Source of the DNA: a virus
Length of the DNA: 56,866 bases
IMG/VR virus record: IMGVR_UViG_3300009603_002872
Location: 1 to 56,866 of that record
Strand: one strand, 5' to 3'
The notes under the pieces are model-generated. The model was not told the origin of the DNA, made no database searches, and was given only the letters and a program-made list of their open reading frames with translations. Both the position numbers and the translations under genes were made by a program. Positions 29,942-37,901 of this stretch are shown one piece after another (positions within the stretch are counted from its first letter, which is position 1; each line of letters starts with the position of its first letter).

Positions 29942-30901
29942 TTAATTTGTGTTATTATGCCTGCTGCATATATAGTCCCTACTCCCAGGCGATAAGTATG
30001 CCACTCTCGAAGTTTCACAATTAACTTTTGTGGTTACCTCATCAAATATAACTAAGACGTCCTCAAATAGCGCCTGCAACTCGGCCAGGGCCAGTTCTAC
30101 GCTGGCTGCCGCTATCTTACCGGGGCCGACCGGGTTGGGGATGACCGCATGCGTATGTGCACCCACAACACTGGCCACTGCGACGTTTGTTCTCACTATC
30201 TGCGCCACCGTGGATGTTAGCTTCAATATTAAATCGTATATTTCATCCAAAGCGCTTACGAGATTTTTGCCTTTGGCGAGAGGCTGGAGGCCTCCGCTAT
30301 CATTGCCAGCAATTAAATCTATGCCTAGGGTCTTAATATTCCCTCTGCTGTCCCCCGTGGTATAATTTGTAATCTTTGTGACTAACTTAATTCCTTCACT
30401 AGCCATAATTCTAACATTGTCTGCTTTCATGGCGACAACGGATTTGCCTCTTCTTGAGCCAATGCTTCCCGGGGCTACTGCAAAGTTATCATCCACGTCA
30501 CTTTTTTGACTAATATATAGGCGCGCAGCGTCACTCGAAAAACTAGGATGGTATCCAACCTCATCTAACACTTTTTCGGGGTCTACTTTTCTGGGGGCGA
30601 CCCCGCCACGTCCAACAACTAGATCGATCGTTGCACAGGCCCGGTCCCCCTCTCCTCCATAACCTGTTCCATATCCAGCAGGTCTATCTCGTCCCAAAAC
30701 TATCCAAGAGTTTAAATTATTCGTGATAGTTAAATCTGCCTCGGCCTCAAAGTATAGAGGATGGACGATCTTTGAAGAATACGTACACCCAGTACCTTCA
30801 TTTGGATCGTCGTGACCAGCAAGTTGTCGCCTTCTAAGTTCCTCTCCTTTCTCCGGAGAGTGCGTCAATGGATCATATTCTACGACAAAATGTTTTGCCA
30901 T
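29942..30901 (-). CDS. Tail spike/hub-like structural protein
   Basis: A 319-aa protein; GGAGG lies about 7 nt before the ATG. A central stretch (VVAMKADNVRIMASEGIKLVT) resembles the short repeated strands of beta-helical spike proteins of contractile tails. The C-terminal third is Ala/Val/Leu-rich and probably helical. A Gly/Asp-rich loop (about residues 70-90) contains RPAGYGTGYGG. It is next to the 195-aa OB-like protein, as expected for a central spike or hub pair. The spike assignment is inference; no lysozyme motif is present. Confidence 0.6.
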   Translation of the reverse strand: MAKHFVVEYDPLTHSPEKGEELRRRQLAGHDDPNEGTGCTYSSKIVHPLYFEAEADLTITNNLNSWIVLGRDRPAGYGTGYGGEGDRACATIDLVVGRGGVAPRKVDPEKVLDEVGYHPSFSSDAARLYISQKSDVDDNFAVAPGSIGSRRGKSVVAMKADNVRIMASEGIKLVTKITNYTTGDSRGNIKTLGIDLIAGNDSGGLQPLAKGKNLVSALDEIYDLILKLTSTVAQIVRTNVAVASVVGAHTHAVIPNPVGPGKIAAASVELALAELQALFEDVLVIFDEVTTKVNCETSRVAYLSPGSRDYICSRHNNTN

Positions 30902-30919
30902 GTCACGGCCTCCCGATAG

Positions 30920-31507
30920 TTATTCAAATCCCAAAGTTAAATTAGATGGGTTATGAATAGATGTAGTCGGGTTAGAACCGGCCTTTTTTACCAAAGCCCC
31001 ACCGCTCTTTTCGTCTATCTTCGGATATGGGTTTGCTCTTGCCAATAAACGATTATACCTCCCGCCATTAGGCAGGGCATTTATATCATAAAAGCTTATT
31101 TCTATTAAACTACCTATGGGCGGAATTGGCAAATTGGCACTCTTCGAAGCAATGAACGTGGGAAGCTGGGCAATAGCTCGCTGATCTTTCGGTCCCGTCG
31201 GCATGGGGCTGGGCCAAACACTAATGCCATCCCCTTCCGGATACGCCGCAATCTCTATAAATTGATCATCGGTCTGGCCAGTCTGGGTAAGCGCCTCGAT
31301 ATGAACAGCGTGCTTGCCTGTTCTTGCCGTTAACTTCGACACAGTATTAACATCGAAAACACGGGCCATGAACACACTTCTTCCCTCAAGCGTATCATGT
31401 TGGTGCGTGAACTTCATCACCTTTCCAAGGTTACGAAGCGCCTTGTCCATACTTGGAAAGCCGCCAGGATCTAGATATAGTGGTTTATTGTGATTTCCTA
31501 TCCCCAT
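30920..31507 (-). CDS. Baseplate hub/spike-associated protein, possible OB fold
   Basis: A 195-aa protein starting with ATG immediately after the preceding stop. Residues about 45-150 contain alternating short strands (SVFMARVFDVNTVSKL, HAVHIEALTQTG) and the phrase PPIGSLIEISFYD, which recalls the OB-fold part of hub and spike proteins where a PPxG loop precedes a strand. The tail (GGALVKKAGSNPTTS) is flexible. It sits next to the spike-like protein, so a role in the baseplate centre is plausible. The OB-fold call is by eye and tentative. Confidence 0.55.
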   Translation of the reverse strand: MGIGNHNKPLYLDPGGFPSMDKALRNLGKVMKFTHQHDTLEGRSVFMARVFDVNTVSKLTARTGKHAVHIEALTQTGQTDDQFIEIAAYPEGDGISVWPSPMPTGPKDQRAIAQLPTFIASKSANLPIPPIGSLIEISFYDINALPNGGRYNRLLARANPYPKIDEKSGGALVKKAGSNPTTSIHNPSNLTLGFE

Positions 31508-31798
31508 CTAATCTTGTCCCTCCAGATCCTCATATAGGGCCTCTTTTTCTTCTTTTGATAATGTTCTTGATTCTTTTGTCGTATTTTTATTTAATATGCC
31601 TACAATTTTAACTAGTTGTTCATTGGATCTTTGCAGTGTTTCAACAAACTTTGCAGCCGTCGTACCCAGCGCGCCATAGTCATGCGGTTGCCCCTGGAGG
31701 ACTTCCTCCAGGCCAGTCAAGAGCTTCGACGTCCTCTGACGGTCGTTCTCAATATTTTTTAGCGCTTTTTCAAGCAGTTCTTCTGTGTTTTCACTCAT
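31508..31798 (-). CDS. Small coiled-coil protein
   Basis: A 96-aa acidic protein with AGGAG 9 nt before its ATG. Almost the whole length looks helical: ENTEELLEKALKNIENDRQR at the start, and FVETLQRSNEQLVKIVGIL later, with heptad-like Leu/Ile spacing. A short Gly/Gln break separates the halves. No cysteine, signal or catalytic residues. It could be an assembly chaperone or adaptor for the neighbouring hub genes, which is inference from size and position. Confidence 0.6.
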   Translation of the reverse strand: MSENTEELLEKALKNIENDRQRTSKLLTGLEEVLQGQPHDYGALGTTAAKFVETLQRSNEQLVKIVGILNKNTTKESRTLSKEEKEALYEDLEGQD

Positions 31799-31827
31799 AT
31801 ACGTATTCTCCTAATAATTAGAAAACA

Positions 31828-32520
31828 CTATACTTTTCCCTCGTTCCAGCCTCTTTTAAATTCATAATATCGCTGCTTTATTTTTTTTAAGCTATTTGTT
31901 ATTTGTTTAGTGTTAAGGCCAGTTATTTCTCTTATGTAGAGATAAATGGCTTTTTTATTGAAGATTTCTATATTTTCAATATTGCCAAAAAGGGTTTCTA
32001 TAGCATATAAAACCTTTAAATCATTTCCCTTGTAGTGCCTCTTCCAGGCCCCTATATTTTCTAATAAATTAGACCACAACTCAAACTGTTCCCTGTCCCG
32101 TATATAGCCATTGTATATTATAGTTTTTTCAGTATGACGGGCTTGGCTTTTTGTAATGTCGTCCAGATCCTCTACTCGCACCTCCGTGAACCTTTTCTTG
32201 TTTTGCTTCTTGCACTTGTAAGAAAACCAATTTTTGGTCACAATTGTAAAGTAGGAAAAGGCTTTTGAACCTTTTTCGGGATCAAAATTACTTAAAATAG
32301 AAACCAGATATAGTTTGCATTCATGCTTCAAAGAATCTAGATCGGCTAAATAACCAAAATTATATGTAAAAACAATTCTCTCTATTAATTCATCAAAAGC
32401 AGGATTAATAGATTCTATATATAATTCTTCTTTTTCTTTTCTACAGTCAGTCTCACAATACGAAACAATTGATTCTTGTGTTTGCTTCGTAAAATATTTT
32501 TTGTCATCGGCTTTTTTCAT
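31828..32520 (-). CDS. Late-transcription sigma factor, T4 gp55-like
   Basis: I start at the ATG at 32520 (230 aa), preceded by a GAAGAAGAA stretch; a 36-codon longer frame would overlap the upstream gene by over 120 bp. Residues about 56-105 match sigma region 2: the YLVSILSNFDPEKGSKAFSY helix, then FTIVTKNWFSYKCKKQNKK. Residues about 195-218 (YIREITGLNTKQITNSLKKI) form a helix-turn-helix-like segment. In T4, gp55 directs host RNA polymerase to TATAAATA late promoters together with the clamp and gp33. It sits just upstream of the tail genes it would help switch on. Confidence 0.8.
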   Translation of the reverse strand: MKKADDKKYFTKQTQESIVSYCETDCRKEKEELYIESINPAFDELIERIVFTYNFGYLADLDSLKHECKLYLVSILSNFDPEKGSKAFSYFTIVTKNWFSYKCKKQNKKRFTEVRVEDLDDITKSQARHTEKTIIYNGYIRDREQFELWSNLLENIGAWKRHYKGNDLKVLYAIETLFGNIENIEIFNKKAIYLYIREITGLNTKQITNSLKKIKQRYYEFKRGWNEGKV

Positions 32521-32836
32521 ATGAGTATAGTTCTTCTTCATCGTCGATAGTGTCGTATTCATATTCGTCATCCAGCATATCGTATATCTCTCCATAAGTT
32601 TTAAGGTATTCCGTGAGCTTGTTCCCATGCTTCATTAATTTTATGAACAAAGGATCGCCATAAAACAACCTATTATTATGCAAAACCCTAATATGACTAC
32701 AAAAATCGTCTATAGCCTCTATCAGGTCCTTCTTGTTCTCTACTAGAAAGCTTAATTGAAATAACAAAAACCTAACATAAAAACACATTACTATTAGTGC
32801 CAGAGCCAAGACGCATGTTAAAATAATCCAAATCAT
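32504..32836 (-). CDS. Small single-pass membrane protein
   Basis: A 110-aa protein. Its ATG overlaps the zinc-ribbon gene stop as ATGA. Residues about 2-28 form one strongly hydrophobic helix (WIILTCVLALALIVMCFYV) without a cleavage site. The rest is soluble, and the C-terminus is very acidic and Tyr-rich (EYEYDTIDDEEEL). Topology is probably N-out/C-in, but the sequence does not settle it. Lysis, membrane docking or superinfection roles are possible; none is shown. The 17-bp overlap with the sigma gene suggests co-translation. Confidence 0.65.
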   Translation of the reverse strand: MIWIILTCVLALALIVMCFYVRFLLFQLSFLVENKKDLIEAIDDFCSHIRVLHNNRLFYGDPLFIKLMKHGNKLTEYLKTYGEIYDMLDDEYEYDTIDDEEELYSYEKSR

Positions 32837-33084
32837 GTTTCGTAGTTAATCCTTGACTTTTTTGTCGATTCTATATCATGTCTTGTTTCTTCTATTACTT
32901 TCTTTATTTCATCTCCAGTACCGGAGCTTAAAGGATTCCTATCATTAATCGTAATAATCGTTGGTAGCCTTTCTAGCTCACAACCTTCATCACAATCAGG
33001 TTTTTTGTAGATCTCATCCTTATAAGAATGCCTTAGTTCAAAAACACTTTCACACTTATTGCACTTATACGAATACGCCGGCAC
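32833..33084 (-). CDS. FmdB-type zinc ribbon protein
   Basis: An 83-aa protein starting with GTG directly after the stop of the 58-aa gene (TAA followed by GTG), which is why I accept the non-ATG start. It opens MPAYSYKCNKCESVFEL, the standard start of FmdB-family zinc ribbons, with C8, C11, C31 and C35 as the likely zinc ligands. The second half is polar and probably helical. Such small ribbons are common in marine phages next to transcription genes; function is unknown, with nucleic acid or protein binding likely. Confidence 0.75.
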   Translation of the reverse strand: MPAYSYKCNKCESVFELRHSYKDEIYKKPDCDEGCELERLPTIITINDRNPLSSGTGDEIKKVIEETRHDIESTKKSRINYET

Positions 33085-33261
33085 TTATTCTTTTCCCGGA
33101 TCTTCATCCAGGTGGACTACCGGTGGGTTTTTTACAACAAGTCCATCATTAGTGGGCTCCAAGCTGAACTCTTTAAGGATCCCCGTAACATCTACTTTGT
33201 GTAAAATTCCCCTCTGCAAGGCCATCATTATAGCTCCTACCGCTTGATTCGATAAATTCAT
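33085..33261 (-). CDS. Conserved small phage protein, 58 aa
   Basis: A short gene with a perfect AAGGAGGT Shine-Dalgarno 6 nt before the ATG. Its ATG overlaps the stop of the upstream epimerase gene (ATGA), and its own stop touches the GTG of the zinc-ribbon gene. The product begins MNLSNQAVGAIMMALQRG, continues with a DVTGILKEFSL helix, and ends in an acidic Pro-rich tail. Similar short proteins occur in T4-like cyanophages, from memory. The strong ribosome site and tight fit make it a real gene. Function unknown. Confidence 0.75.
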   Translation of the reverse strand: MNLSNQAVGAIMMALQRGILHKVDVTGILKEFSLEPTNDGLVVKNPPVVHLDEDPGKE

Positions 33262-34139
33262 TTTAGTACCTCCTTAAAACAATTTCGAATTCCTTCTTCA
33301 ATTGATACCTTAGTAAACCACCCCAATCTGGCCAACTTTGATTTATTTGCCAGAGTGACCATGACGTCACCTTTTCTTGGTGGTGCATAATCAAAATTAA
33401 CGTCCGGATTGAACGCCATAACTATTTCTTTCATTTCATTCAATGAAATGTTGGCACCAGTCCCAACGTCAAAAACCTTTCCATTAAACTTATCACTATA
33501 TAGCATAGAGAATATATTTGCGGACACAGCATCAGAAACATGAAGCATGTCCCGTCTCTGCCCGCCGGTTCCCGTTATAAACGGATTCTTGCCTTCTCGA
33601 ATATATTTGATCCAATTTGCTACCGCAGTAGCATACGGTCCATCCGCAGGCTGATCTTTTGAGTACACGTTAAAATACCTAAGGGCAACCGTATCTAGGC
33701 CATATAGTTTCGAATACAGTCCGCATTCCAGTTCAGAGACCAGCTTTTGCAGCGCGTATGGGCTTTCAGGTCCGTAGCCATTGCCGACGATAGAAGAGGA
33801 GCTTGAATAAATAACTCTCTTTGCTCCAACTTTTCTTGCAAAATTTAATACAACACTCGTAGACAAGACATTGTTTTCCATAGTCTGCACAGGCTGCTCA
33901 ATACTAAGCGGCACCCTAGGAAAGCAGGCTAAGTGAAAAATATGTTCTGGTTTAAAATTAAAGTAATGTGGATGAAAATTTCCATCGCTATCTTCTTTTA
34001 GGCCATTTAACTTGGTAATATCTTTTGGAACTTCTTCTTTCAAGTCTATTCCCATAACTTCATGACCCTGATTCTTCAGGGCTTCAAAAAGCCTAGAGCC
34101 AATATAGCCCTTATGTCCTGTCACAAGGCACCTACTCAT
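33258..34139 (-). CDS. NAD-dependent sugar-nucleotide epimerase/dehydratase (extended SDR)
   Basis: A 293-aa protein. Residues 7-14 (TGHKGYIG) form the extended-SDR NAD-binding turn. S112-S116 (SSSSS) supplies the active-site serine, and Y128 and K132 (YALQK) form the YxxxK pair. The late segment LHVSDAVSANIFSM and NGKVFDVGTGANIS are the usual substrate-side motifs. The closest type is UDP-glucose 4-epimerase or UDP-glucuronate decarboxylase-like enzymes; substrate cannot be fixed by eye. It is the last gene of the sugar cassette and overlaps the UDP-sugar dehydrogenase gene by 8 bp, so the two may act in sequence. Confidence 0.85.
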   Translation of the reverse strand: MSRCLVTGHKGYIGSRLFEALKNQGHEVMGIDLKEEVPKDITKLNGLKEDSDGNFHPHYFNFKPEHIFHLACFPRVPLSIEQPVQTMENNVLSTSVVLNFARKVGAKRVIYSSSSSIVGNGYGPESPYALQKLVSELECGLYSKLYGLDTVALRYFNVYSKDQPADGPYATAVANWIKYIREGKNPFITGTGGQRRDMLHVSDAVSANIFSMLYSDKFNGKVFDVGTGANISLNEMKEIVMAFNPDVNFDYAPPRKGDVMVTLANKSKLARLGWFTKVSIEEGIRNCFKEVLK

Positions 34140-34935
34140 TTTTCATACCTCTCATTTCCCCAATTCTAAGATTGGATTTCCAGACCTCTTTTAGGAGTTC
34201 CGCAGAATATCCCTCTTTTTCAGCAGCGCAAGTCAACGCATTGATATCCTTTGGAAGACATTTCCCAGAAAACGGTAGTTTATTCTGGTGAAAAACAGCA
34301 GTGTGCATCGGATTGACTCTTGGGTCTAAAAGAAACAACTCTCTTGCTTCATTATAATCCATGCCAATGGCGTCACAAATATTTTTCATTTCGTAGCAAA
34401 ACGTTATTTTAGTTGCATAGAAGGAGTTCTCCATATACTTAGCGAACTCCGCAGAAGTCGCATTTGTCTTTACATACTTCTTTGTGGGGCCAACAACAGG
34501 CATAAAATAATCAACCATTTTTGATGTATCCACGGGGTCTCCTCCGAAGATAAAAAATGGGGTCTCCTTTACATCCGTATCAAAAGCATACGGAGACCAA
34601 TATGTAGACTCGCCACAATATTCAGGAGAAAATACAATACTTTTGCCTGTTTTCGCTTTGAGTCTTTGAGTTGTTCCCACCTCAACAGTTGACTTCAAAA
34701 GAATAAGGGGAGTGTCAAGCCAATTAATAGTATCTTCAACAATAGATAAATCGCAGCTACCATCGCCTGCCATGGGGGTTGGAACACAGACGACCCCCAA
34801 GTTGCATGTATTTATATATTCTTTACTACAACTCCCTTTTTTTCCAGGATCGTAAAAAACTACATCATAATGATCTTTAAAAAAATCATACATTGCGGTC
34901 CCAACATAACCAAGTCCGATTATTCCTATTTTCAT
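34132..34935 (-). CDS. Short UDP-glucose/GDP-mannose 6-dehydrogenase family protein
   Basis: A 267-aa protein, with GAGGAA before the ATG. The N-terminal GLGYVGTA (residues 7-14) is the NAD turn. STVEVGTT and the FSPEYCGES segment (around residue 102) match the first domain. The helix EFAKYMENSFYATKITFCYEM is the central domain, and GKCLPKD contains the catalytic Cys (C226). Family members normally run about 100-150 residues longer with a UDP-sugar-binding C-terminal domain, which is absent here. The next gene starts within 8 bp, so the stop is not a recent frameshift. Substrate is uncertain. Confidence 0.8.
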   Translation of the reverse strand: MKIGIIGLGYVGTAMYDFFKDHYDVVFYDPGKKGSCSKEYINTCNLGVVCVPTPMAGDGSCDLSIVEDTINWLDTPLILLKSTVEVGTTQRLKAKTGKSIVFSPEYCGESTYWSPYAFDTDVKETPFFIFGGDPVDTSKMVDYFMPVVGPTKKYVKTNATSAEFAKYMENSFYATKITFCYEMKNICDAIGMDYNEARELFLLDPRVNPMHTAVFHQNKLPFSGKCLPKDINALTCAAEKEGYSAELLKEVWKSNLRIGEMRGMKNE

Positions 34936-34942
34936 ATGTTCC

Positions 34943-35584
34943 TCATTTATTCAAAATCTTATCGTACTGGCCAATTTCATCCACGTTTTTTGTCCTGTTG
35001 CTGGCGTGTTGTCTATACCTATAGAGCGGCATCTCTAAATGAAAATAACTATACTTTTTTGAAAATCGCTTTAACAAGTCATGCCCCTCTCTCATTTTAA
35101 ACTTTTCATCATAGAAATTAATGCCGCATAGGGACTCGTAAGTAAACATTATACCACATGCGACTGGTTCGTCGCTAAAATTATATGCCCCCAAGGTATT
35201 GCCAACCTCATCAACTTTTTTATAGTCACATGCAACTGCTTGGTATTTTCTATTCATATCTAAAAATAATGACAGCGACTGTAGGAAGTGTTTCGACACA
35301 TAATCATCCGCGTCTATTCGAACAAAGTACCTTCCCAGGGACTGGTTCAGGGTCTTATTTAACGACGCAGGCAACCCTATGTTCTCTTTATTATTTATAA
35401 GTCTAATATTCAAATGTGGCTCAACTATACTACAAATGTCATCTAGGCTTTCATCCGGATTATCATTGACGATTATAACTTCAAATTCGTCAGTGGGTAA
35501 GGTTTGCCCAATAAGGCTTCTAAGGCACCTGTGTAGCCAGTCTCTCTGTTTATAGCAGCACACAGCTACCGTTACCTTGTACAT
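34943..35584 (-). CDS. Glycosyltransferase family 2 (GT-A)
   Basis: A 213-aa protein with ATG. It starts VTVAVCCYKQRDWLHRCLRS, the usual first strand and helix of GT2 enzymes, followed by FEVIIVNDNPDE. The metal/nucleotide-sugar site is RIDADDY near residue 95. The C-terminus ends RYRQHASNRT. There is no membrane segment, so it is cytoplasmic. Donor and acceptor are not readable. It overlaps the hydroxyacid dehydrogenase gene by 13 bp. Confidence 0.85.
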   Translation of the reverse strand: MYKVTVAVCCYKQRDWLHRCLRSLIGQTLPTDEFEVIIVNDNPDESLDDICSIVEPHLNIRLINNKENIGLPASLNKTLNQSLGRYFVRIDADDYVSKHFLQSLSLFLDMNRKYQAVACDYKKVDEVGNTLGAYNFSDEPVACGIMFTYESLCGINFYDEKFKMREGHDLLKRFSKKYSYFHLEMPLYRYRQHASNRTKNVDEIGQYDKILNK

Positions 35585-36468
35585 GCTTCTAAAATCCCTT
35601 CCAGGGCCTTTCTCTGGCTCTCTACAGTCGCACCAGCAACATGGGGGGTTATTACAAGATTATCATGTCGCAAATTGAATAACTTTGATTCTTTCATGTT
35701 ATAGACATCTTGTTCATTGCATAAAACATCGCAAGAGTAAAAAATCTTATCATCAGTTATAAGGCCATGAATATAGTCTTCGTCGACCACCTCGCCCCTT
35801 GAAGTATTCACGACAATTAAGCCATCTCTAAAGTCATCAAAAACACCCTCTCTTATCATCTTCTTTGTTTCTTTTGTCAAATAGCAATTAATCGAAATTA
35901 TATCACGATCTTTCAAATCATCAATATTTTTAACTTTTTTGTATTTTTCGTTGTCTACATACGGATCAAAATATGAAATATCCATTTCAAATGCAGTTGC
36001 ATATTTCGCTATTTTCCTACCTATTCTTCCAAGGCCCACAATTCCAATCTTTTTGCCAGCCAACTCATTGGATCTCAGTAGCTCTTCGTTTGCCTCTGTT
36101 CTCCAGGGCCTGTGTTTTTTAACAGCCTTGGTAAATTTTCTAAAGGAGTTCATTATATGGATCCACGTAAATTCCGCCGACGCATGAATATTTTCAAGCG
36201 CATCCCTATTATCAAGAAGGCATTTTAGTTCAATGCCTTTTTCTTCTAGGTATTTAGAGTCAATATGTCCAACGCCCGTAGACGGGGTTCCGACGATTTT
36301 TAAACCTCTGAACTTAGAAAAATATCTCTCCCCAAGATAGGAATCTGTTCCGGGGTTTACGATTAAACAAGACGGTTCTCCGCTCGCGCTATAACCATAC
36401 TTAAATAAAATTTCTCCAAGCTCTTTTTTGCTTAGAAAACCCACAGGACAATCAATTTTAACTCTCAT
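35572..36468 (-). CDS. D-2-hydroxyacid dehydrogenase (phosphoglycerate dehydrogenase-like)
   Basis: A 298-aa protein with ATG. The Rossmann turn is GLGRIG (145-150) followed by the strand to DPY. NTSRGEVVD (221-229) supplies the catalytic Arg, and TPHVAG contains the catalytic His (H276). The length is a bit short of the usual 310-330. Such enzymes occur in polysaccharide and nonulosonic acid loci, where they may oxidise or reduce a 2-hydroxyacid precursor; the substrate here is not known. It overlaps the NeuA-like gene by 11 bp. Confidence 0.85.
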   Translation of the reverse strand: MRVKIDCPVGFLSKKELGEILFKYGYSASGEPSCLIVNPGTDSYLGERYFSKFRGLKIVGTPSTGVGHIDSKYLEEKGIELKCLLDNRDALENIHASAEFTWIHIMNSFRKFTKAVKKHRPWRTEANEELLRSNELAGKKIGIVGLGRIGRKIAKYATAFEMDISYFDPYVDNEKYKKVKNIDDLKDRDIISINCYLTKETKKMIREGVFDDFRDGLIVVNTSRGEVVDEDYIHGLITDDKIFYSCDVLCNEQDVYNMKESKLFNLRHDNLVITPHVAGATVESQRKALEGILEACTR

Positions 36469-37219
36469 CTTTTTCTCTCAATAAAAGCTCTGCCCTTCTA
36501 TCTTTTAGGAGAATCTCTGCTAGTTTTAGATCATTCCACGAGTCTATGTTTACAGAGCTTCTTTCATCCATAATATAAGGGCGACATATTCTACCATGCC
36601 TAGAAAACTGTTTAACAATGCAGTCTCTAGTCATCGAATATATGGCCCCATTTCTAATATAGCATGGCTCAAGATCTTGTCTTCTACTCCCCTCCCCCTC
36701 TGGATGCTCCTTGCAAAAGTCTTCGATCCTGTCGTCTACTATTCTTTTCATCCTAACCGGATGTTTATCCTGCATTTTAACAACAGACGTAACGCTGTGC
36801 GTTCCCGAGTTTACAAGCTTCGTGACCGCATCTTCTATGTGCTCTTCGGTCCTAAGGGGGGCTACACACGGCAATTCTACTACATAATCATACTTGATAT
36901 TGTAGATTTTTTCACATTCGATAACAGCATGTTTTAATGCGTCCCTTGACCACACTCCATCTCCAGATAGTCTTTGCGGCCGCATAAACGGAACGAGAGC
37001 ACCACGTGCTTCAGATATCTTGGCAATTTCTTTGGAATCCGTGCTTACCACATAATGACTAAATACTCCGCTCTTTAATGCCGCATCAATCGTATAAGCG
37101 ATTAAGGGCTTGCCATCTATGTTCCGGATATTCTTTTTAGGAACGCCCTTTGAGCCGCCACGAGCCAATGTTACACCTAGTATTTTTAAGGTGCCTCCAA
37201 ATAATTTATTTCTTTTCAT
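36458..37219 (-). CDS. CMP-nonulosonic acid (sialic acid-type) cytidylyltransferase, NeuA-like
   Basis: I start at ATG 37219 (253 aa); a longer frame would begin at TTG inside the NeuB-like gene. R20-GGSKGVPKKN is the CTP-binding signature of the family, followed by GKPLIAYTI. VVSTDSKEIA, ALVPFMRP, SRRQD (about 178-182), NGAIY (190-194) and NIDSWNDLKLAE (224-235) appear in the right order. It would make a CMP-activated nine-carbon or related acid from CTP. It sits directly after the NeuB-like gene with a 14-bp overlap, so the pair probably acts consecutively. NeuA and related CMP-sugar synthetases cannot be separated by eye. Confidence 0.88.
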   Translation of the reverse strand: MKRNKLFGGTLKILGVTLARGGSKGVPKKNIRNIDGKPLIAYTIDAALKSGVFSHYVVSTDSKEIAKISEARGALVPFMRPQRLSGDGVWSRDALKHAVIECEKIYNIKYDYVVELPCVAPLRTEEHIEDAVTKLVNSGTHSVTSVVKMQDKHPVRMKRIVDDRIEDFCKEHPEGEGSRRQDLEPCYIRNGAIYSMTRDCIVKQFSRHGRICRPYIMDERSSVNIDSWNDLKLAEILLKDRRAELLLREKDES

Positions 37220-37901
37220 ATATAGATTTCCTAACGCCCTCAACCTGAGAGCCCTGCTCTCTGAGCATTCTTAGCTCGTCTAGGTTCATAGAGCCGATAT
37301 GATCGTTCCCTTTCATACCTTTATTTAGTGTAAAATGCTTTTCAATAATCGACGCACCATGCGCAATATTATAAAGAGCGTATGATATACCATATGAATG
37401 GTCACTAAGTCCAATAATATTAGCATTATATACAAACATTTTAAAGTCTACACAACTTGTTGGATATTTTGAAATGCAATTGAAATATTTAACATGGGGA
37501 GCCGAAAAAGGTACTCCAAGCCCCTGGTAAAGGCCAAGTGATATGTAAGTCGGCTTTCCAAGGTCAACGATCTTTTTACACAACTCTTGTTCTTTTACTA
37601 TCGTTCGACTTGCAATCTTATATCTTTTGACCCCCAACTCTTCGCACCATTCAATTTTTTCCTCATCAAAAACAGAAGCGAAAAATTCAATATTATAATG
37701 CTCACATATTTGTTTTATTGTTTTGACTTGCTCAAAATTGAATTCATTCTTTTTTCTAGACTCATCTCCAAATACCCGAACAGAATCATATAATTGAAAC
37801 TTAGCAAAATCAGCGCCGCCAATAGCGGATTGCCTTATTAACTCCTCAATTTTTCTAAAGTCTCCGTTGTGATTAATACCTATCTCAGAAATTATCTTCA
37901 C
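37206..37901 (-). CDS. NeuB-like sialic/nonulosonic acid synthase lacking the SAF domain
   Basis: A 231-aa protein starting at GTG, with an AGG-containing site upstream; the start overlaps the upstream gene by 17 bp. Family landmarks are all present: EIGINHNGD (6-14), GADFAKFQ (29-36), YKIAS (94-98), KYP (145-147), GLSDHS (164-169), EKHFTL (187-192) and NDH (199-201). This is the TIM barrel that condenses PEP with an N-acyl-mannosamine-like sugar. NeuB enzymes are normally near 340 residues because of a C-terminal SAF/antifreeze-like domain; here it is missing, and the usual STG reads SLG (121-123). The next gene begins inside this one, so no frameshifted remnant is hiding downstream. Confidence 0.85.
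   Translation of the reverse strand: MKIISEIGINHNGDFRKIEELIRQSAIGGADFAKFQLYDSVRVFGDESRKKNEFNFEQVKTIKQICEHYNIEFFASVFDEEKIEWCEELGVKRYKIASRTIVKEQELCKKIVDLGKPTYISLGLYQGLGVPFSAPHVKYFNCISKYPTSCVDFKMFVYNANIIGLSDHSYGISYALYNIAHGASIIEKHFTLNKGMKGNDHIGSMNLDELRMLREQGSQVEGVRKSIYEKK

Noticed and set aside
29941-30018. GTG start at 30018 for the large tail-module gene
   Set aside because: It would overlap the upstream gene by 77 bp, while an ATG sits directly after the upstream stop.
34132-34139. Frameshift explaining the short UDP-sugar dehydrogenase
   Set aside because: The next gene overlaps the stop by 8 bp and is an intact SDR; there is no room for a C-terminal domain.
37206-37219. Frameshift separating NeuB from a lost SAF domain
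   Set aside because: The NeuA-like gene starts inside the NeuB end and uses all the following sequence, so no SAF remnant is present.
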